A stretch of 44,333 nt of DNA, from positions 1 to 44,333 of the forward strand of contig NZ_PTPX01000022.1 in the NCBI RefSeq assembly GCF_003260095.1. The letters are read 5' to 3'. This document shows, one piece after another, positions 35,464-44,263 of this stretch. The notes below the pieces were generated by a model, which was given only the letters and a program-made list of their open reading frames with translations, had not been told where the DNA came from and did not search any database. Position 1 is the stretch's first letter. Every line of letters starts with the position of its first letter. The translations under genes and the position numbers were made by a program. Source of the DNA: Glaesserella australis (GTDB lineage Bacteria; Pseudomonadota; Gammaproteobacteria; Enterobacterales; Pasteurellaceae).

Positions 35464-35532
35464 GTAGGGACACACTGCGTGTGTCCGTCAGCTTTCATTG
35501 ATATTAAACGGACACACTCAGTGTGTCCCTAC
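35464..35532. repeat. BIME inside the ABC transporter operon
   Basis: Forward unit 35464-35486 (GTAGGGACACAC head) and reverse unit 35510-35532 (ending GTGTGTCCCTAC) flank a 23-nt spacer. It sits between the binding-protein stop and the first permease start. Confidence 0.85.
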
Positions 35533-35560
35533 TTCATTATAAAAAATTTCAAGGATCCCC

Positions 35561-36505
35561 GTGCTTTCAATTTTATTCAGACGGCTGTCGCAAATTCTGT
35601 TGGTGATTTGGTCGGTCGGGACTTTAACTTTTATTTTAACTCGGCAACTTTCGGGTGATATGGCGTATCGCATTGCGGCAAGCCGTTATGGTTACGACCA
35701 AACGGACAGTGCGGCGGCGGAAATGGTGCGTGCTGAACTGGGGTTAGATCAACCTTGGTGGCAAACTTACGGCAACTGGTTGTTGGACTTAGTGCAGTTT
35801 AATTTGGGCAAATCGTTGGTGACGGGCGATAGCGTATGGCACGAAATTGAACATCAATTCGGGCATACCTTGAGCCTTGCGGTGTTGGCATTGCTGTTGG
35901 CTCTGTTGATTGGTCCAACGTTGGGCGTGTTGGCGGCTCGTAAACCTAACGGCGTATTTGACCGCTTGACGTTGGTGTTCAGTAGCCTGTTCCGCTCCGT
36001 GCCTGCCTTTATTATTGCAATCGGGCTGATTACGCTCTTTTCGGTGCAACTCAAATGGCTTCCTGCTGGCGGATATGGCAGCTGGTCGCATTTTGTCTTG
36101 CCTGCTTTAACACTGGCGATCGGCTTGAGTGCCGTGTCGGTGCGAGTAACACGGCAAGCGATGGTGCAAGTTATGCAATCCGACTACTATCAATTTGCTC
36201 AACTCAAAGGCTTGAGCCGTTGGCAAACCTTTGTGCGACACGGCATTGCCAACATCGCAGTGCCAGTGATTGCTTATCACAGTGTTCAGCTGGTTTATTT
36301 GATTGAAGGCGTAGTGATTGTCGAAAGCCTGTTTGCGTGGCCGGGCAGCGGACACGCGTTGGTTCACGCCATTATTGCTCGTGATGTGCCAATGATACAA
36401 GGCACGGCGTTGGTAATGGGCGGTCTGTTTGTGTTGCTCAATATGTTGGCGGATTTACTCAATGCGTGGATCGATCCCCGTATTCGAGATGGGGGTGTGA
36501 GATGA
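35561..36505 (+). CDS. ABC transporter permease, DppB/NikB type
   Basis: The 314-aa inner-membrane permease begins with GTG after AAGGAT. Membrane spans can be placed near residues 10-30, 100-125, 135-160, 165-190, 230-255 and 275-300. The ATPase-contact (EAA) loop is AQLKGLSRWQTFVRHGIANIAVPV near residues 207-230. VVIVESLFAWPGSGHALVHAIIARD is the typical OppB/DppB ending. Its stop overlaps the start of the next permease by ATGA, which shows tight coupling. Confidence 0.92.
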   Translation: MLSILFRRLSQILLVIWSVGTLTFILTRQLSGDMAYRIAASRYGYDQTDSAAAEMVRAELGLDQPWWQTYGNWLLDLVQFNLGKSLVTGDSVWHEIEHQFGHTLSLAVLALLLALLIGPTLGVLAARKPNGVFDRLTLVFSSLFRSVPAFIIAIGLITLFSVQLKWLPAGGYGSWSHFVLPALTLAIGLSAVSVRVTRQAMVQVMQSDYYQFAQLKGLSRWQTFVRHGIANIAVPVIAYHSVQLVYLIEGVVIVESLFAWPGSGHALVHAIIARDVPMIQGTALVMGGLFVLLNMLADLLNAWIDPRIRDGGVR

Positions 36506-37284
36506 AATTAACTTTCGGACAACGTTGCGGAGCCTTGTTGCTTACGCTGTTACTGACAACGGCGTTTTTGCAACCTTACTTCTACCCGATGGATATTGGC
36601 TTTCAAGACTTGAGCAATATGTTGGCAAGCCCTGACAGTGAAAGCTGGCTCGGCACCGATCATCTCGGGCGAGATATGTTCGCCCGCCTTGCCTCAGCAA
36701 TCCGTCTCTCGTTTGGCTTGTCTCTGTTTAGTGTTGCCTGTGCTTTGTTGGCAGGCTTGCTGTTCGGCATTTTGGCAGGGCTTTTCGGCGGTTGGCTAGA
36801 CCGCTTGTTTAGCTTTATCTGTGATTTAGTGATGGCTCTGCCCGGTTTATTGCTGATTTTGCTGTTTGCATCCCTTTCACCTGGCTCGTTTTGGACGCTC
36901 TATTTAGGCATTGCATTGGTGATTTGGGTGGAATTTTTCCGTGTAGTACGAGCAATCACCAGCACCCTTGCGTCCAGTGCGGAACGGCAATCTTCTCGCT
37001 TAATGGGAATGACGTGGTTCTATTGCATTAAACGCCACTTGCTACCACGCCTACTGCCGATGATCGCCACCCTAACCGCTTTTTCTATCGGCAATGCGAT
37101 TTTAGCCCTTGCCACACTTGGCTTTGTCAGTGTCGGCTTGCGTCCACCCACAGCGGAATTAGGCTTGATGATGACGGAATTATTCCCCTATTACTACCAA
37201 GCCCCGTTGATCTTCCTACAACCTGTAATGGCGGTGTTTTTGCTGGTATTGAGTTTACAGTTGTTGGCGGGTAGGGTGAAGTGA
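36502..37284 (+). CDS. ABC transporter permease, DppC/NikC type
   Basis: The second permease has 260 aa with the start at ATG 36502, coupled by an ATGA overlap; the earlier in-frame ATG at 36466 lies inside the upstream gene. It has the OppC-type lead WLGTDHLGRDMFARLASAIRLSF near residue 45, about six membrane spans and an EAA loop around RLMGMTWFYCIKRHLLPRLLPM. The C-terminal part is short, consistent with small NikC or SapC relatives. Confidence 0.92.
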   Translation: MKLTFGQRCGALLLTLLLTTAFLQPYFYPMDIGFQDLSNMLASPDSESWLGTDHLGRDMFARLASAIRLSFGLSLFSVACALLAGLLFGILAGLFGGWLDRLFSFICDLVMALPGLLLILLFASLSPGSFWTLYLGIALVIWVEFFRVVRAITSTLASSAERQSSRLMGMTWFYCIKRHLLPRLLPMIATLTAFSIGNAILALATLGFVSVGLRPPTAELGLMMTELFPYYYQAPLIFLQPVMAVFLLVLSLQLLAGRVK

Positions 37285-37304
37285 GATAAAAAATTATCTA
37301 ACAT

Positions 37305-37484
37305 TCCCTTCCCCCGTTTACGGGAGGACAAATGCGACAGCATTTGAACGTTGGCTTTGCCAACGACCCGTAGGGTGAGCGAAGCGAATAATGTGCCGAA
37401 GGCGGAAGGGGGGATTACAACTAAATACACGCTTTTATTGCCCCCCTCAGCCTTCGGCAGCGCCCCCCGCAAGCAGGGGGAGCG
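37305..37484. repeat. Nested palindromic repeat cluster in the ABC operon
   Basis: Between permease and ATPase, 233 nt are filled by two related elements. The first (37305-37414) is bounded by CCCTTCCCCC and GGAAGGGGGG and encloses small hairpins (AAATGCGACAGCATTT, CGTTGGCTTTGCCAACG). The second (37441-37484) is the compact form with GCCTTCGGC and CCCCGCAAGCAGGGGG. The rest of the gap shows no promoter that I can support. Confidence 0.75.
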
Positions 37485-37517
37485 AACGGTATCAATTACA
37501 TAAACAGAGAAACAAAA

Positions 37518-38918
37518 GTGCCACTACTAAAAATCCAAAACCTGTGTATTCATACTTTAGACGGAACCGAACTAGTCGAACCCATTAGCCTTAGCCTTGA
37601 GAGCGGAAAGAACATCACCATTTTAGGCGAAACAGGATCGGGAAAAAGCCTGTTAATTCAAGGGATTATGGGAGCCTTACCACAAGGCTTAACCGCAAGC
37701 GGTGAGATTTTCGTAGAAAATTGCAAAATTGACGAGCAATCCGACCGCTTGCCGCAACTTTGGGGCAAAACCTTAGTGATGTTGCCCCAAGAGCCACGCC
37801 GATCCCTTAATCCGCTAATTCGCATTAGCCGACAGCTGTGGGAAAGTTTTCGCTTTGTGGCTGGGCTTAGCCCGAAAAATGCGGAAAAAGCAGGCGAAAT
37901 TGCCCTGACCCAACTCGGTTTGGCGGACGCTCAACAACGCTATCCGCACCAGCTTTCAGGCGGTATGGCTCAACGGGCGTCCTTTGCGATAGCGACAGCT
38001 TCAGGGGGCAAAATTCTGCTTGCCGATGAGCCAACTAAAGGACTTGACCCGAAAAGCAAGCAGGAAGTGATCAACCTACTCAAACAAGCCTATGAAAAGG
38101 GCGGCGGTTTGCTGACGATCACCCACGATATTGATGTCGCAACCCAGCTCGGCGGTTATATTTTTGTAATGCGAAAAGGCAAGTTGGTGGAGCAAGGGGA
38201 AGCGGAGCAACTGCTCAAGGCTCCGCAACACACTTACACGCAAGCCTTGATTGGAGCCGATCCGCAACATTGGCAACCGTTGCAAAAAATCGCTAAAAAC
38301 GAACCGCTTGTGTCTGTGAAAAATTTGAGCGTTGCACGTGGCAATCGCACCTTGTTTCAAGGGCTATCCTTTGATCTGCACAAAGGCGAAATTCTTGGTA
38401 TTGTCGGGCATAGTGGCATAGGCAAAAGTAGCCTTGCTGACGTGCTGTGTGGCTTGTTAAAACAAAAATCGGGCGATGTGATTTGGCACAGCCAGAGCCA
38501 TAAAAAACACCAAGTGCTGAAGCTCTACCAAGATCCGCCCGAAGCCTTTGCCCCTAATGTGAGCTTGCAAACCTTGTTGGACGATGTGATTGAACACCAT
38601 CAGTTAGATCGCAGCCAAATCCCAACGCTATTGCAACAACTCGCCCTTTCCCCTGACATTCTGCAACGCAATGCGGAAAATGTGTCAGGCGGTGAGCTAC
38701 AACGGGTGGCGATTTTGCGAGCCTTGCTGTTAGAGCCTGTTTTGCTGTTTGCCGATGAAGTGACTTCTCGCTTAGACCCTATTACCCAACAGGAAACGAT
38801 CGCCCTATTAATCGAGCAGTGCCGAGCAAGAAACTGCGGTTTGATTATCGTCAGCCACGATCCGTTTTTGATTGAGCGGAGTTGTGATAAAGTAATCAAC
38901 CTTGAAAACTATCTTTAA
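37518..38918 (+). CDS. Fused double ABC ATPase of the peptide/nickel transporter
   Basis: The 466-aa protein carries two complete ABC domains in one chain. Domain 1 has Walker A GETGSGKSLL near residue 36, signature LSGGMAQR and Walker B ILLADEPTKGLDP. Domain 2 has GHSGIGKSSL near 297, VSGGELQR and LLFADEVTSRLDP. Typical Dpp/Opp/Sap systems use two separate ATPases; E. coli YejF is a comparable fusion. Each domain here lacks the long C-terminal oligopeptide extension, so the chain is compact. The start is GTG with a weak SD. Substrate follows from the operon and remains open. Confidence 0.9.
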   Translation: MPLLKIQNLCIHTLDGTELVEPISLSLESGKNITILGETGSGKSLLIQGIMGALPQGLTASGEIFVENCKIDEQSDRLPQLWGKTLVMLPQEPRRSLNPLIRISRQLWESFRFVAGLSPKNAEKAGEIALTQLGLADAQQRYPHQLSGGMAQRASFAIATASGGKILLADEPTKGLDPKSKQEVINLLKQAYEKGGGLLTITHDIDVATQLGGYIFVMRKGKLVEQGEAEQLLKAPQHTYTQALIGADPQHWQPLQKIAKNEPLVSVKNLSVARGNRTLFQGLSFDLHKGEILGIVGHSGIGKSSLADVLCGLLKQKSGDVIWHSQSHKKHQVLKLYQDPPEAFAPNVSLQTLLDDVIEHHQLDRSQIPTLLQQLALSPDILQRNAENVSGGELQRVAILRALLLEPVLLFADEVTSRLDPITQQETIALLIEQCRARNCGLIIVSHDPFLIERSCDKVINLENYL

Positions 38919-38927
38919 GTCACGACA

Positions 38928-39641
38928 ATGTTTAAGGAAAAACCGATTATTTCAAATCAACATGGGGCATTAGTAATGGCATTCGTGCCGTGTCTTTATG
39001 GTATTTTTGCTAGCCATTGGGTTACGGCGCATTTGTGGCTGGGGTTAAGTTGGTTCTTTGTTTATCTCTTTTCTTATCCTTTTTTAGCGATTTTCAGCAA
39101 AAAGAATAATGAAAAATATAAACGTTGGGCGATGATTTATGCATTGATGAGTGCCTTATTTGCCTTTCCGCTACTCTTAAGCCATTTTGCCGTATTGCAA
39201 TTTTTATTGCCGATCTTACCGCTTGTCTTAGTGCAAATACATTATGCTAAGCAAAAAGATGAACGTAATTTATGGAATGATATTGCGGGTATTCTCACCT
39301 TCGGCATAATTGGCATGGCGAGTTTTTACTTAGCGACAGCGCAATATCATGTTGAGATATTGCTTCACCCTACGCTCTTTTTTATTGCAACTACTTTATA
39401 TGTGAAAAGTGTGGCAAGGGAACGCAAAAATCCCCGTTATCATCAACTGAGTTTAATTGCTCACATTGTGCTTGGGCTAGGCTACTTTGCACTAGGCTCT
39501 TATGGGATTTTTATTGCTTACTTGGTAGGACTTCTCAGAGCCATCATCGTGCCGAAAAAGGATTTGAATATTAAACAGGTCGGTATGCTGGAATTTGCTG
39601 TGGTGGCTGTTTTTGTCTTGGGGCTTTGTTTTTCAGTATAA
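38928..39641 (+). CDS. YwiC-like membrane protein
   Basis: This is a 237-aa integral membrane protein with about eight hydrophobic segments. The N-terminal ISNQHGALVMAFVPCLYGI corresponds to the PKQHGAWAM motif of the YwiC-like family, whose function is not established. It starts 9 nt after the ATPase stop and so is probably the last gene of the ABC operon. Whether it takes part in the same uptake process cannot be told. Confidence 0.78.
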   Translation: MFKEKPIISNQHGALVMAFVPCLYGIFASHWVTAHLWLGLSWFFVYLFSYPFLAIFSKKNNEKYKRWAMIYALMSALFAFPLLLSHFAVLQFLLPILPLVLVQIHYAKQKDERNLWNDIAGILTFGIIGMASFYLATAQYHVEILLHPTLFFIATTLYVKSVARERKNPRYHQLSLIAHIVLGLGYFALGSYGIFIAYLVGLLRAIIVPKKDLNIKQVGMLEFAVVAVFVLGLCFSV

Positions 39642-39659
39642 GAAGATATTCAGTCAACT

Positions 39660-39706
39660 CCCCCCTTCCCCGCCGTTGGCGGTACTTCCCCCGTAAACGG
39701 GGGAAG
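39660..39706. repeat. Compact palindromic repeat between YwiC-like gene and rluD
   Basis: CCCCCCTTCCCCGCC, then GCCGTTGGCGG, then TTCCCCCGTAAACGGGGGAA. It is a variant of the repeat in rlmL and in the ABC operon. It lies between convergent genes, where its stem may act as a terminator. Confidence 0.75.
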
Positions 39707-39712
39707 CATAAA

Positions 39713-40690
39713 TTAATAATCTAACTCATCTTTATGTAGCTGATAATCTGCTTTTAAAGCATGAATTAATTCAACAAAATCATCAGGTAACGGCGCGTGC
39801 CATTCCATTAATTCATTTGTAATAGGGTGATGTAAACGCAACATTGCCGCATGTAGTGCTTGGCGTTTGAAATTACGTAATACATCCAAAAACTCAGGCG
39901 TTGCGCCTTTTGGTGGACATGGACGACCGCCGTAAAGTTGATCACCAAGCAGTGGGTGCGCAATATGTGCCATGTGTACACGAATTTGGTGTGTTCGCCC
40001 TGTTTCTAAGCGTAAACGCAAACGGGTGTAGTTACGGAAACGCTCCATAATACGATAGTGAGTCACCGCAGGTTTGCCCATTGGGTGAACAGCCATTGCC
40101 GTACGTTTAGTTGGATGACGAGCCATCGGCTCATCAACTTTACCACCTTGGGTCATAATTCCACTGGCAACCGCTTCATATTCACGAGTAATCTCCCGTT
40201 TTTGTAATGCCGTGACTAAATGGGTTTGGGCGGGAATCGTTTTTGCGATAACCATCAAACCTGTCGTGTCTTTATCCAAGCGATGCACAATGCCCGCACG
40301 TGGCACTTCGGCAATTTGTGGATAATGGTGCAATAAGGCATTCAGTACGGTGCCGTCAGGGTTTCCTGCACCGGGGTGAACCACCAAATCTACAGGCTTG
40401 TTAATCACCAAAATATCATCATCTTCATAAACGATATTTAACGGAATATCTTGTGGCTCAAAACGAACTTCTTCTTCCACTTCTGCTTGAATCTCAATCA
40501 ACTCTCCGCCAAAAACTTTTTCACGGGCTTTGTTGACTATCTTGCCATTTACGGAGACTTGCTCATTTTCAATCCACACTTTAATGCGTGAACGTGAATA
40601 ATCGGGGAATAATTGCGCAAGGGCTTGGTCTAATCTTGCGCCTAATAAATCTGAAGTAACTTCAGTTTGTAGGGTAATTTGTTGAGTCAT
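39713..40690 (-). CDS. rluD: 23S rRNA pseudouridine synthase RluD
   Basis: RluD converts U1911, U1915 and U1917 in helix 69 of 23S rRNA. The 325-aa protein starts with an S4 RNA-binding domain (RLDQALAQLFPDYSRSRIKVWIENEQV). The RluA-type catalytic motif GIVHRLDKDTTGLMV follows near residue 140 with the essential Asp. RLETGRTHQIRVHMAHI lies near 230. bamD is divergent on the other side, the same arrangement as in E. coli. Confidence 0.96.
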   Translation of the reverse strand: MTQQITLQTEVTSDLLGARLDQALAQLFPDYSRSRIKVWIENEQVSVNGKIVNKAREKVFGGELIEIQAEVEEEVRFEPQDIPLNIVYEDDDILVINKPVDLVVHPGAGNPDGTVLNALLHHYPQIAEVPRAGIVHRLDKDTTGLMVIAKTIPAQTHLVTALQKREITREYEAVASGIMTQGGKVDEPMARHPTKRTAMAVHPMGKPAVTHYRIMERFRNYTRLRLRLETGRTHQIRVHMAHIAHPLLGDQLYGGRPCPPKGATPEFLDVLRNFKRQALHAAMLRLHHPITNELMEWHAPLPDDFVELIHALKADYQLHKDELDY

Positions 40691-40840
40691 TAATGATAAA
40701 ATTCCAAATTATGTTTTCTTCTTGAGTGATGTTCTATAAAATAGTAGCATTTTTCGTATGAACTTTGCGAATAATACTAAGTCATATAGCATTGTACATT
40801 AACTTTAAGCTCGCAGACACTTTTTATAGGTAAAATCATT

Positions 40841-41623
40841 ATGCGTAAACTTTCTTCTGTTGCTTCACTTATCCTTGCAGGACTTCTTCTTGTCGGCTGC
40901 TCTGGTTCTTCTAAAGAAAATGAATTTGCAGGTATTCCTGCACAAGATCTCTACAGCAAAGGTCAATCCTTCCTTCAAGAAGGCGATTATACTAATGCAA
41001 TTCGCTATTTAGATGCAGTTGATGTAAAAGCAAATCAAGGAGCTTACGGTGAACAAGTTCAGCTTAGCTTAATTTATTCAAACTATAAATTAGGAGAATA
41101 TCATAAAGCATTAGACACAGCAGAACGTTTTGTTCGTGCGTATCCGAATAGTGCAAGTATGGACTATGTTTACTATCTTGCGGCTCTTAGCAATGCTCGT
41201 CTAAGCGATAATTGGATTCAAGATTTCTTTGGTGTAAACCGTTCTTCTCGTGCGGTGGATAGTGTGCGTAATGCTTATGGTAGCTTCCAAACTATCGTTC
41301 AACATTATCCACAAAGCCAATATGTGCAAGATGCACAAAATTGGATGGCTTATTTACTTAATCGCTTAGCAGAGCACGAACTAAAAATCGCCGAATTTTA
41401 TATGGAACGCGATGCTTATGTTGCTGTCGCTGAACGTGTTGAAGAGATGATGCGTATTTATCCAAATAGCAAGGCAACTTATGAAGCATTACCTTTATTA
41501 CAACAATCCTTTGAAGCCATGGGGATTCAAGATTCAGCGCAGAAAGTTGCTGCCATGATTGAAGCTAATAAAAATAAAGAATTTCCGAGTGTTAGTAAAC
41601 CTGAATATGGTGAACAATTTTAA
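40841..41623 (+). CDS. bamD: Outer-membrane assembly lipoprotein BamD
   Basis: BamD is the essential lipoprotein of the BAM complex that inserts beta-barrel proteins. The 260-aa precursor has a lipobox (LLLVGCSGS, Cys near residue 20) and TPR repeats throughout: [52 protein letters not shown] and [25 protein letters not shown]. It is also known as ComL. It is divergent from rluD. An inverted uptake-signal pair follows. Confidence 0.95.
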   Translation: MRKLSSVASLILAGLLLVGCSGSSKENEFAGIPAQDLYSKGQSFLQEGDYTNAIRYLDAVDVKANQGAYGEQVQLSLIYSNYKLGEYHKALDTAERFVRAYPNSASMDYVYYLAALSNARLSDNWIQDFFGVNRSSRAVDSVRNAYGSFQTIVQHYPQSQYVQDAQNWMAYLLNRLAEHELKIAEFYMERDAYVAVAERVEEMMRIYPNSKATYEALPLLQQSFEAMGIQDSAQKVAAMIEANKNKEFPSVSKPEYGEQF

Positions 41624-41665
41624 TCACTTACTTTCTAGTATTCAGCATTATAGCTAAACACATTT

Positions 41666-41720
41666 CAAGCGGTCAGTTAATTCTAAAAATTTGTAAATTT
41701 TTAAACATAACTGACCGCTT
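41666..41720 (+). terminator. Inverted uptake-signal pair after bamD
   Basis: AAGCGGTCAGTTA (41667-41679) pairs with TAACTGACCGCTT (41708-41720) as a perfect 13-bp stem; the loop contains a second AAATTTGTAAATTT symmetry. It probably terminates bamD. Confidence 0.72.
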
Positions 41721-41793
41721 ATGCTTTTCAGATTCCCTATCCCCCTAATTTCAAGTAAAATACCTGCCAATTTTTGTCAGAAAAGGAATGTAT

Positions 41794-43464
41794 ATGTCCA
41801 CGCAATTTGTTTATACGATGCACCGAGTAGGTAAGGTTGTCCCGCCGAAACGTCATATTCTTAAAGATATTTCTTTGAGCTTCTTCCCAGGAGCGAAAAT
41901 CGGGGTACTCGGCTTAAATGGTGCGGGTAAATCGACTTTATTACGCATTATGGCGGGGATCGATAAAGAGATCGAAGGGGAAGCTCGCCCACAACCAGGG
42001 ATCAAAATCGGCTATCTCCCACAAGAGCCAAAACTCGAACCACAACAAACTGTACGTGAAGCGATTGAAGAAGCCGTTGCTGAAGTTAGCCAAGCCTTAA
42101 AACGTTTAGATGAAGTTTATGCTGCTTATGCCGATGAAAATGCGGATTTCGATAAACTTGCCGCAGAACAAGCTCAATTAGAAGCCATTATTCAAGCCCA
42201 CGATGGTCACAATTTGGATAACCAACTTGAGCGTGCTGCAGATGCATTACGTTTACCTGATTGGGACGCTAAAATCGAACATCTTTCAGGGGGCGAACGC
42301 CGTCGTGTGGCACTTTGCCGTCTGTTGCTTGAAAAACCAGATATGTTGTTATTAGACGAACCGACCAACCACTTAGACGCAGAGTCTGTGGCGTGGTTAG
42401 AACGTTTCTTACACGACTACGAAGGCACTGTAGTGGCAATCACCCACGACCGTTACTTCTTAGACAACGTTGCAGGTTGGATCTTAGAGCTTGACCGTGG
42501 CGAGGGTATTCCTTGGGAAGGTAACTACTCTTCTTGGTTAGAGCAGAAAGAGAAACGCTTAGAGCAAGAGCAAGCAGCGGAAAATGCACGCCAAAAATCG
42601 ATTGCGAAAGAGTTGGAATGGGTGCGTCAAAATCCGAAAGGTCGCCAAGCGAAAAGCAAGGCGCGTATGGCTCGCTTTGAAGAACTTAACTCTGGCGAAT
42701 ACCAAAAACGTAACGAAACCAACGAACTCTTTATTCCACCTGGTCCACGCTTAGGCGATAAAGTGATTGAAGTAAGCAACTTAACCAAGTCTTACGGCGA
42801 CCGCACTTTAATTGATAATCTCTCTTTCAGTATTCCGAAAGGGGCGATTGTGGGGATTATCGGGGCGAACGGTGCAGGTAAATCGACCTTATTCCGTATG
42901 CTTTCAGGTCAAGAACAAGCAGATAGTGGCTCAATCGTAATGGGCGAAACTGTGGTGTTAGCGTCAGTGGATCAGTTCCGTGATGCAATGGACGATAAGA
43001 AAACCGTGTGGGAAGAAGTGTCAAACGGTCAAGATATTTTGACTATCGGCAACTTTGAAATCCCAAGCCGTGCTTATGTTGGACGCTTTAACTTTAAAGG
43101 CGTTGATCAACAAAAACGTGTCGGCGAATTATCAGGCGGTGAACGTGGTCGTTTACACTTGGCGAAATTGTTACAAGCGGGTGGAAACGTCTTATTATTA
43201 GACGAACCGACCAACGATTTAGACGTAGAAACCTTGCGTGCATTAGAAAATGCGATCTTAGAATTCCCAGGCTGTGCGATGGTGATTTCCCACGACCGTT
43301 GGTTCTTAGACCGTATCGCAACGCACATTTTAGACTACGGCGATGAAGGCAAAGTCACCTTCTACGAAGGTAACTTCTCTGACTACGAAGAGTGGAAGAA
43401 GAAAACCTTTGGCGCAGAAGCCACTCAGCCACATCGTATGAAATATAAACGTATTGCGAAATAA
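41794..43464 (+). CDS. ettA: Energy-dependent translational throttle EttA
   Basis: EttA is an ABC-F protein that binds the ribosomal E site and gates the first elongation step according to ATP/ADP ratio. I start at ATG 41794 (556 aa, MSTQFVYTMHRVGKVVPPKR), since AAGGA is 6 nt upstream and E. coli EttA (555 aa) begins the same way. Both ABC domains are complete: GLNGAGKST, LSGGERRR and LLLDEPTNHLD, then GANGAGKST, LSGGERGR and LLLDEPTNDLD. The arm and P-site tRNA interaction motif lie between them. grxD follows after 22 nt. Confidence 0.95.
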   Translation: MSTQFVYTMHRVGKVVPPKRHILKDISLSFFPGAKIGVLGLNGAGKSTLLRIMAGIDKEIEGEARPQPGIKIGYLPQEPKLEPQQTVREAIEEAVAEVSQALKRLDEVYAAYADENADFDKLAAEQAQLEAIIQAHDGHNLDNQLERAADALRLPDWDAKIEHLSGGERRRVALCRLLLEKPDMLLLDEPTNHLDAESVAWLERFLHDYEGTVVAITHDRYFLDNVAGWILELDRGEGIPWEGNYSSWLEQKEKRLEQEQAAENARQKSIAKELEWVRQNPKGRQAKSKARMARFEELNSGEYQKRNETNELFIPPGPRLGDKVIEVSNLTKSYGDRTLIDNLSFSIPKGAIVGIIGANGAGKSTLFRMLSGQEQADSGSIVMGETVVLASVDQFRDAMDDKKTVWEEVSNGQDILTIGNFEIPSRAYVGRFNFKGVDQQKRVGELSGGERGRLHLAKLLQAGGNVLLLDEPTNDLDVETLRALENAILEFPGCAMVISHDRWFLDRIATHILDYGDEGKVTFYEGNFSDYEEWKKKTFGAEATQPHRMKYKRIAK

Positions 43465-43486
43465 TTTTTAATTAATGAGGTAAAAA

Positions 43487-43813
43487 ATGGAAACGATTGA
43501 AAGAATCCAAAAACAAATCAGCGAAAACCCTATTCTTTTATATATGAAAGGTTCACCAAAATTCCCATCTTGCGGTTTCTCTGCTCGTGCAGTGGAAGCA
43601 GTGATTAACTGCCAAGTGCCATTTGGTTATGTAGATATTCTATCTAACCCAGATATTCGTGCTGAGTTACCAAAATACGCAAACTGGCCAACTTTCCCAC
43701 AATTATGGGTGGAAGGTGAATTAATCGGTGGTTGTGATATCGTATTAGAGATGGCACAAAAAGGTGAATTACAAAAGCTATTAAAAGAAGTGGCAGAAAG
43801 ACATCCTGCATAA
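43487..43813 (+). CDS. grxD: Monothiol glutaredoxin GrxD (Grx4)
   Basis: GrxD is a CGFS glutaredoxin that bridges a [2Fe-2S] cluster in dimers with itself or BolA. The 108-aa protein shows LYMKGSPKFPSCGFSARAVEAV near residues 18-40, with the CGFS active Cys, and the glutathione-binding WPTFPQLWVEGELIGGCDIV near 70-90. SD AATGAGG lies before the ATG. Confidence 0.96.
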   Translation: METIERIQKQISENPILLYMKGSPKFPSCGFSARAVEAVINCQVPFGYVDILSNPDIRAELPKYANWPTFPQLWVEGELIGGCDIVLEMAQKGELQKLLKEVAERHPA

Positions 43814-43868
43814 TAAATAGAGATAAGCTAATACAAGAAATTTTAAACCTCTCGTTTTAGTTACATTG

Positions 43869-43904
43869 ATACCCTTAACCCTTGTGGTTAAGGGTATATT
43901 TTTA
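43869..43904 (+). terminator. Terminator of grxD
   Basis: ATACCCTTAACC / GGTTAAGGGTAT is a perfect 12-bp stem with a 5-nt loop followed by ATTTTT. Confidence 0.9.
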
Positions 43905-44216
43905 GACTAAAATTAACTACTTTCAGTTTTAATAATTATTCTTACTTCCTTTCCTACATTGATTAATAATTTTCCAATGTTCTTACTACATAATAAACCA
44001 AACAATACATTTGTCTCATTTGAAAAAGGGTTAAATTAATAATTAAGGTTTAAATATTAGTTTTGCGAAGAATTTAAAAGTGGCAGTGGGTAAGCCCCTT
44101 AATCAAGACAAGCGGTCAGATATTTTCCATCATTTGTAAAACCTTTCCCCAATCTCCCCGCTTGTCTACCCACCTTCTTGCTTTTCGTCTACTATGTTTC
44201 CCCATCCCCAAACGCA
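43905..44216. other. Intergenic stretch without a gene
   Basis: About 310 AT-rich bases lie between grxD and the rrn terminator. I find no ORF with an SD, no tRNA and no repeat except an Apl-type uptake signal ACAAGCGGTC at 44108-44117, with a degenerate inverted partner (CCGCTTGTC) near 44158-44166. Confidence 0.6.
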
Positions 44217-44249
44217 AAAAACCGCAAGCTATCTCTAACTTGCGGTTTT
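44217..44249 (-). terminator. Terminator of an rRNA operon
   Basis: AAAACCGCAAG / CTTGCGGTTTT with a 10-nt loop. On the minus strand the right arm runs into TTTTTT. It lies about 15 nt past the 5S rRNA 3' end. Confidence 0.88.
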
Positions 44250-44263
44250 CTTTGGTATAAAAC

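Noticed and set aside
8863-35532. CRISPR-like array from the repeated GGACACAC units
   Set aside because: Units are palindromic, few, alternate in orientation and lie kilobases apart, so they are REPs and not CRISPR repeats.
37191-37472. Minus-strand frame across the permease end and the repeat cluster
   Set aside because: It reads through palindromic repeats and shows no SD or family features.
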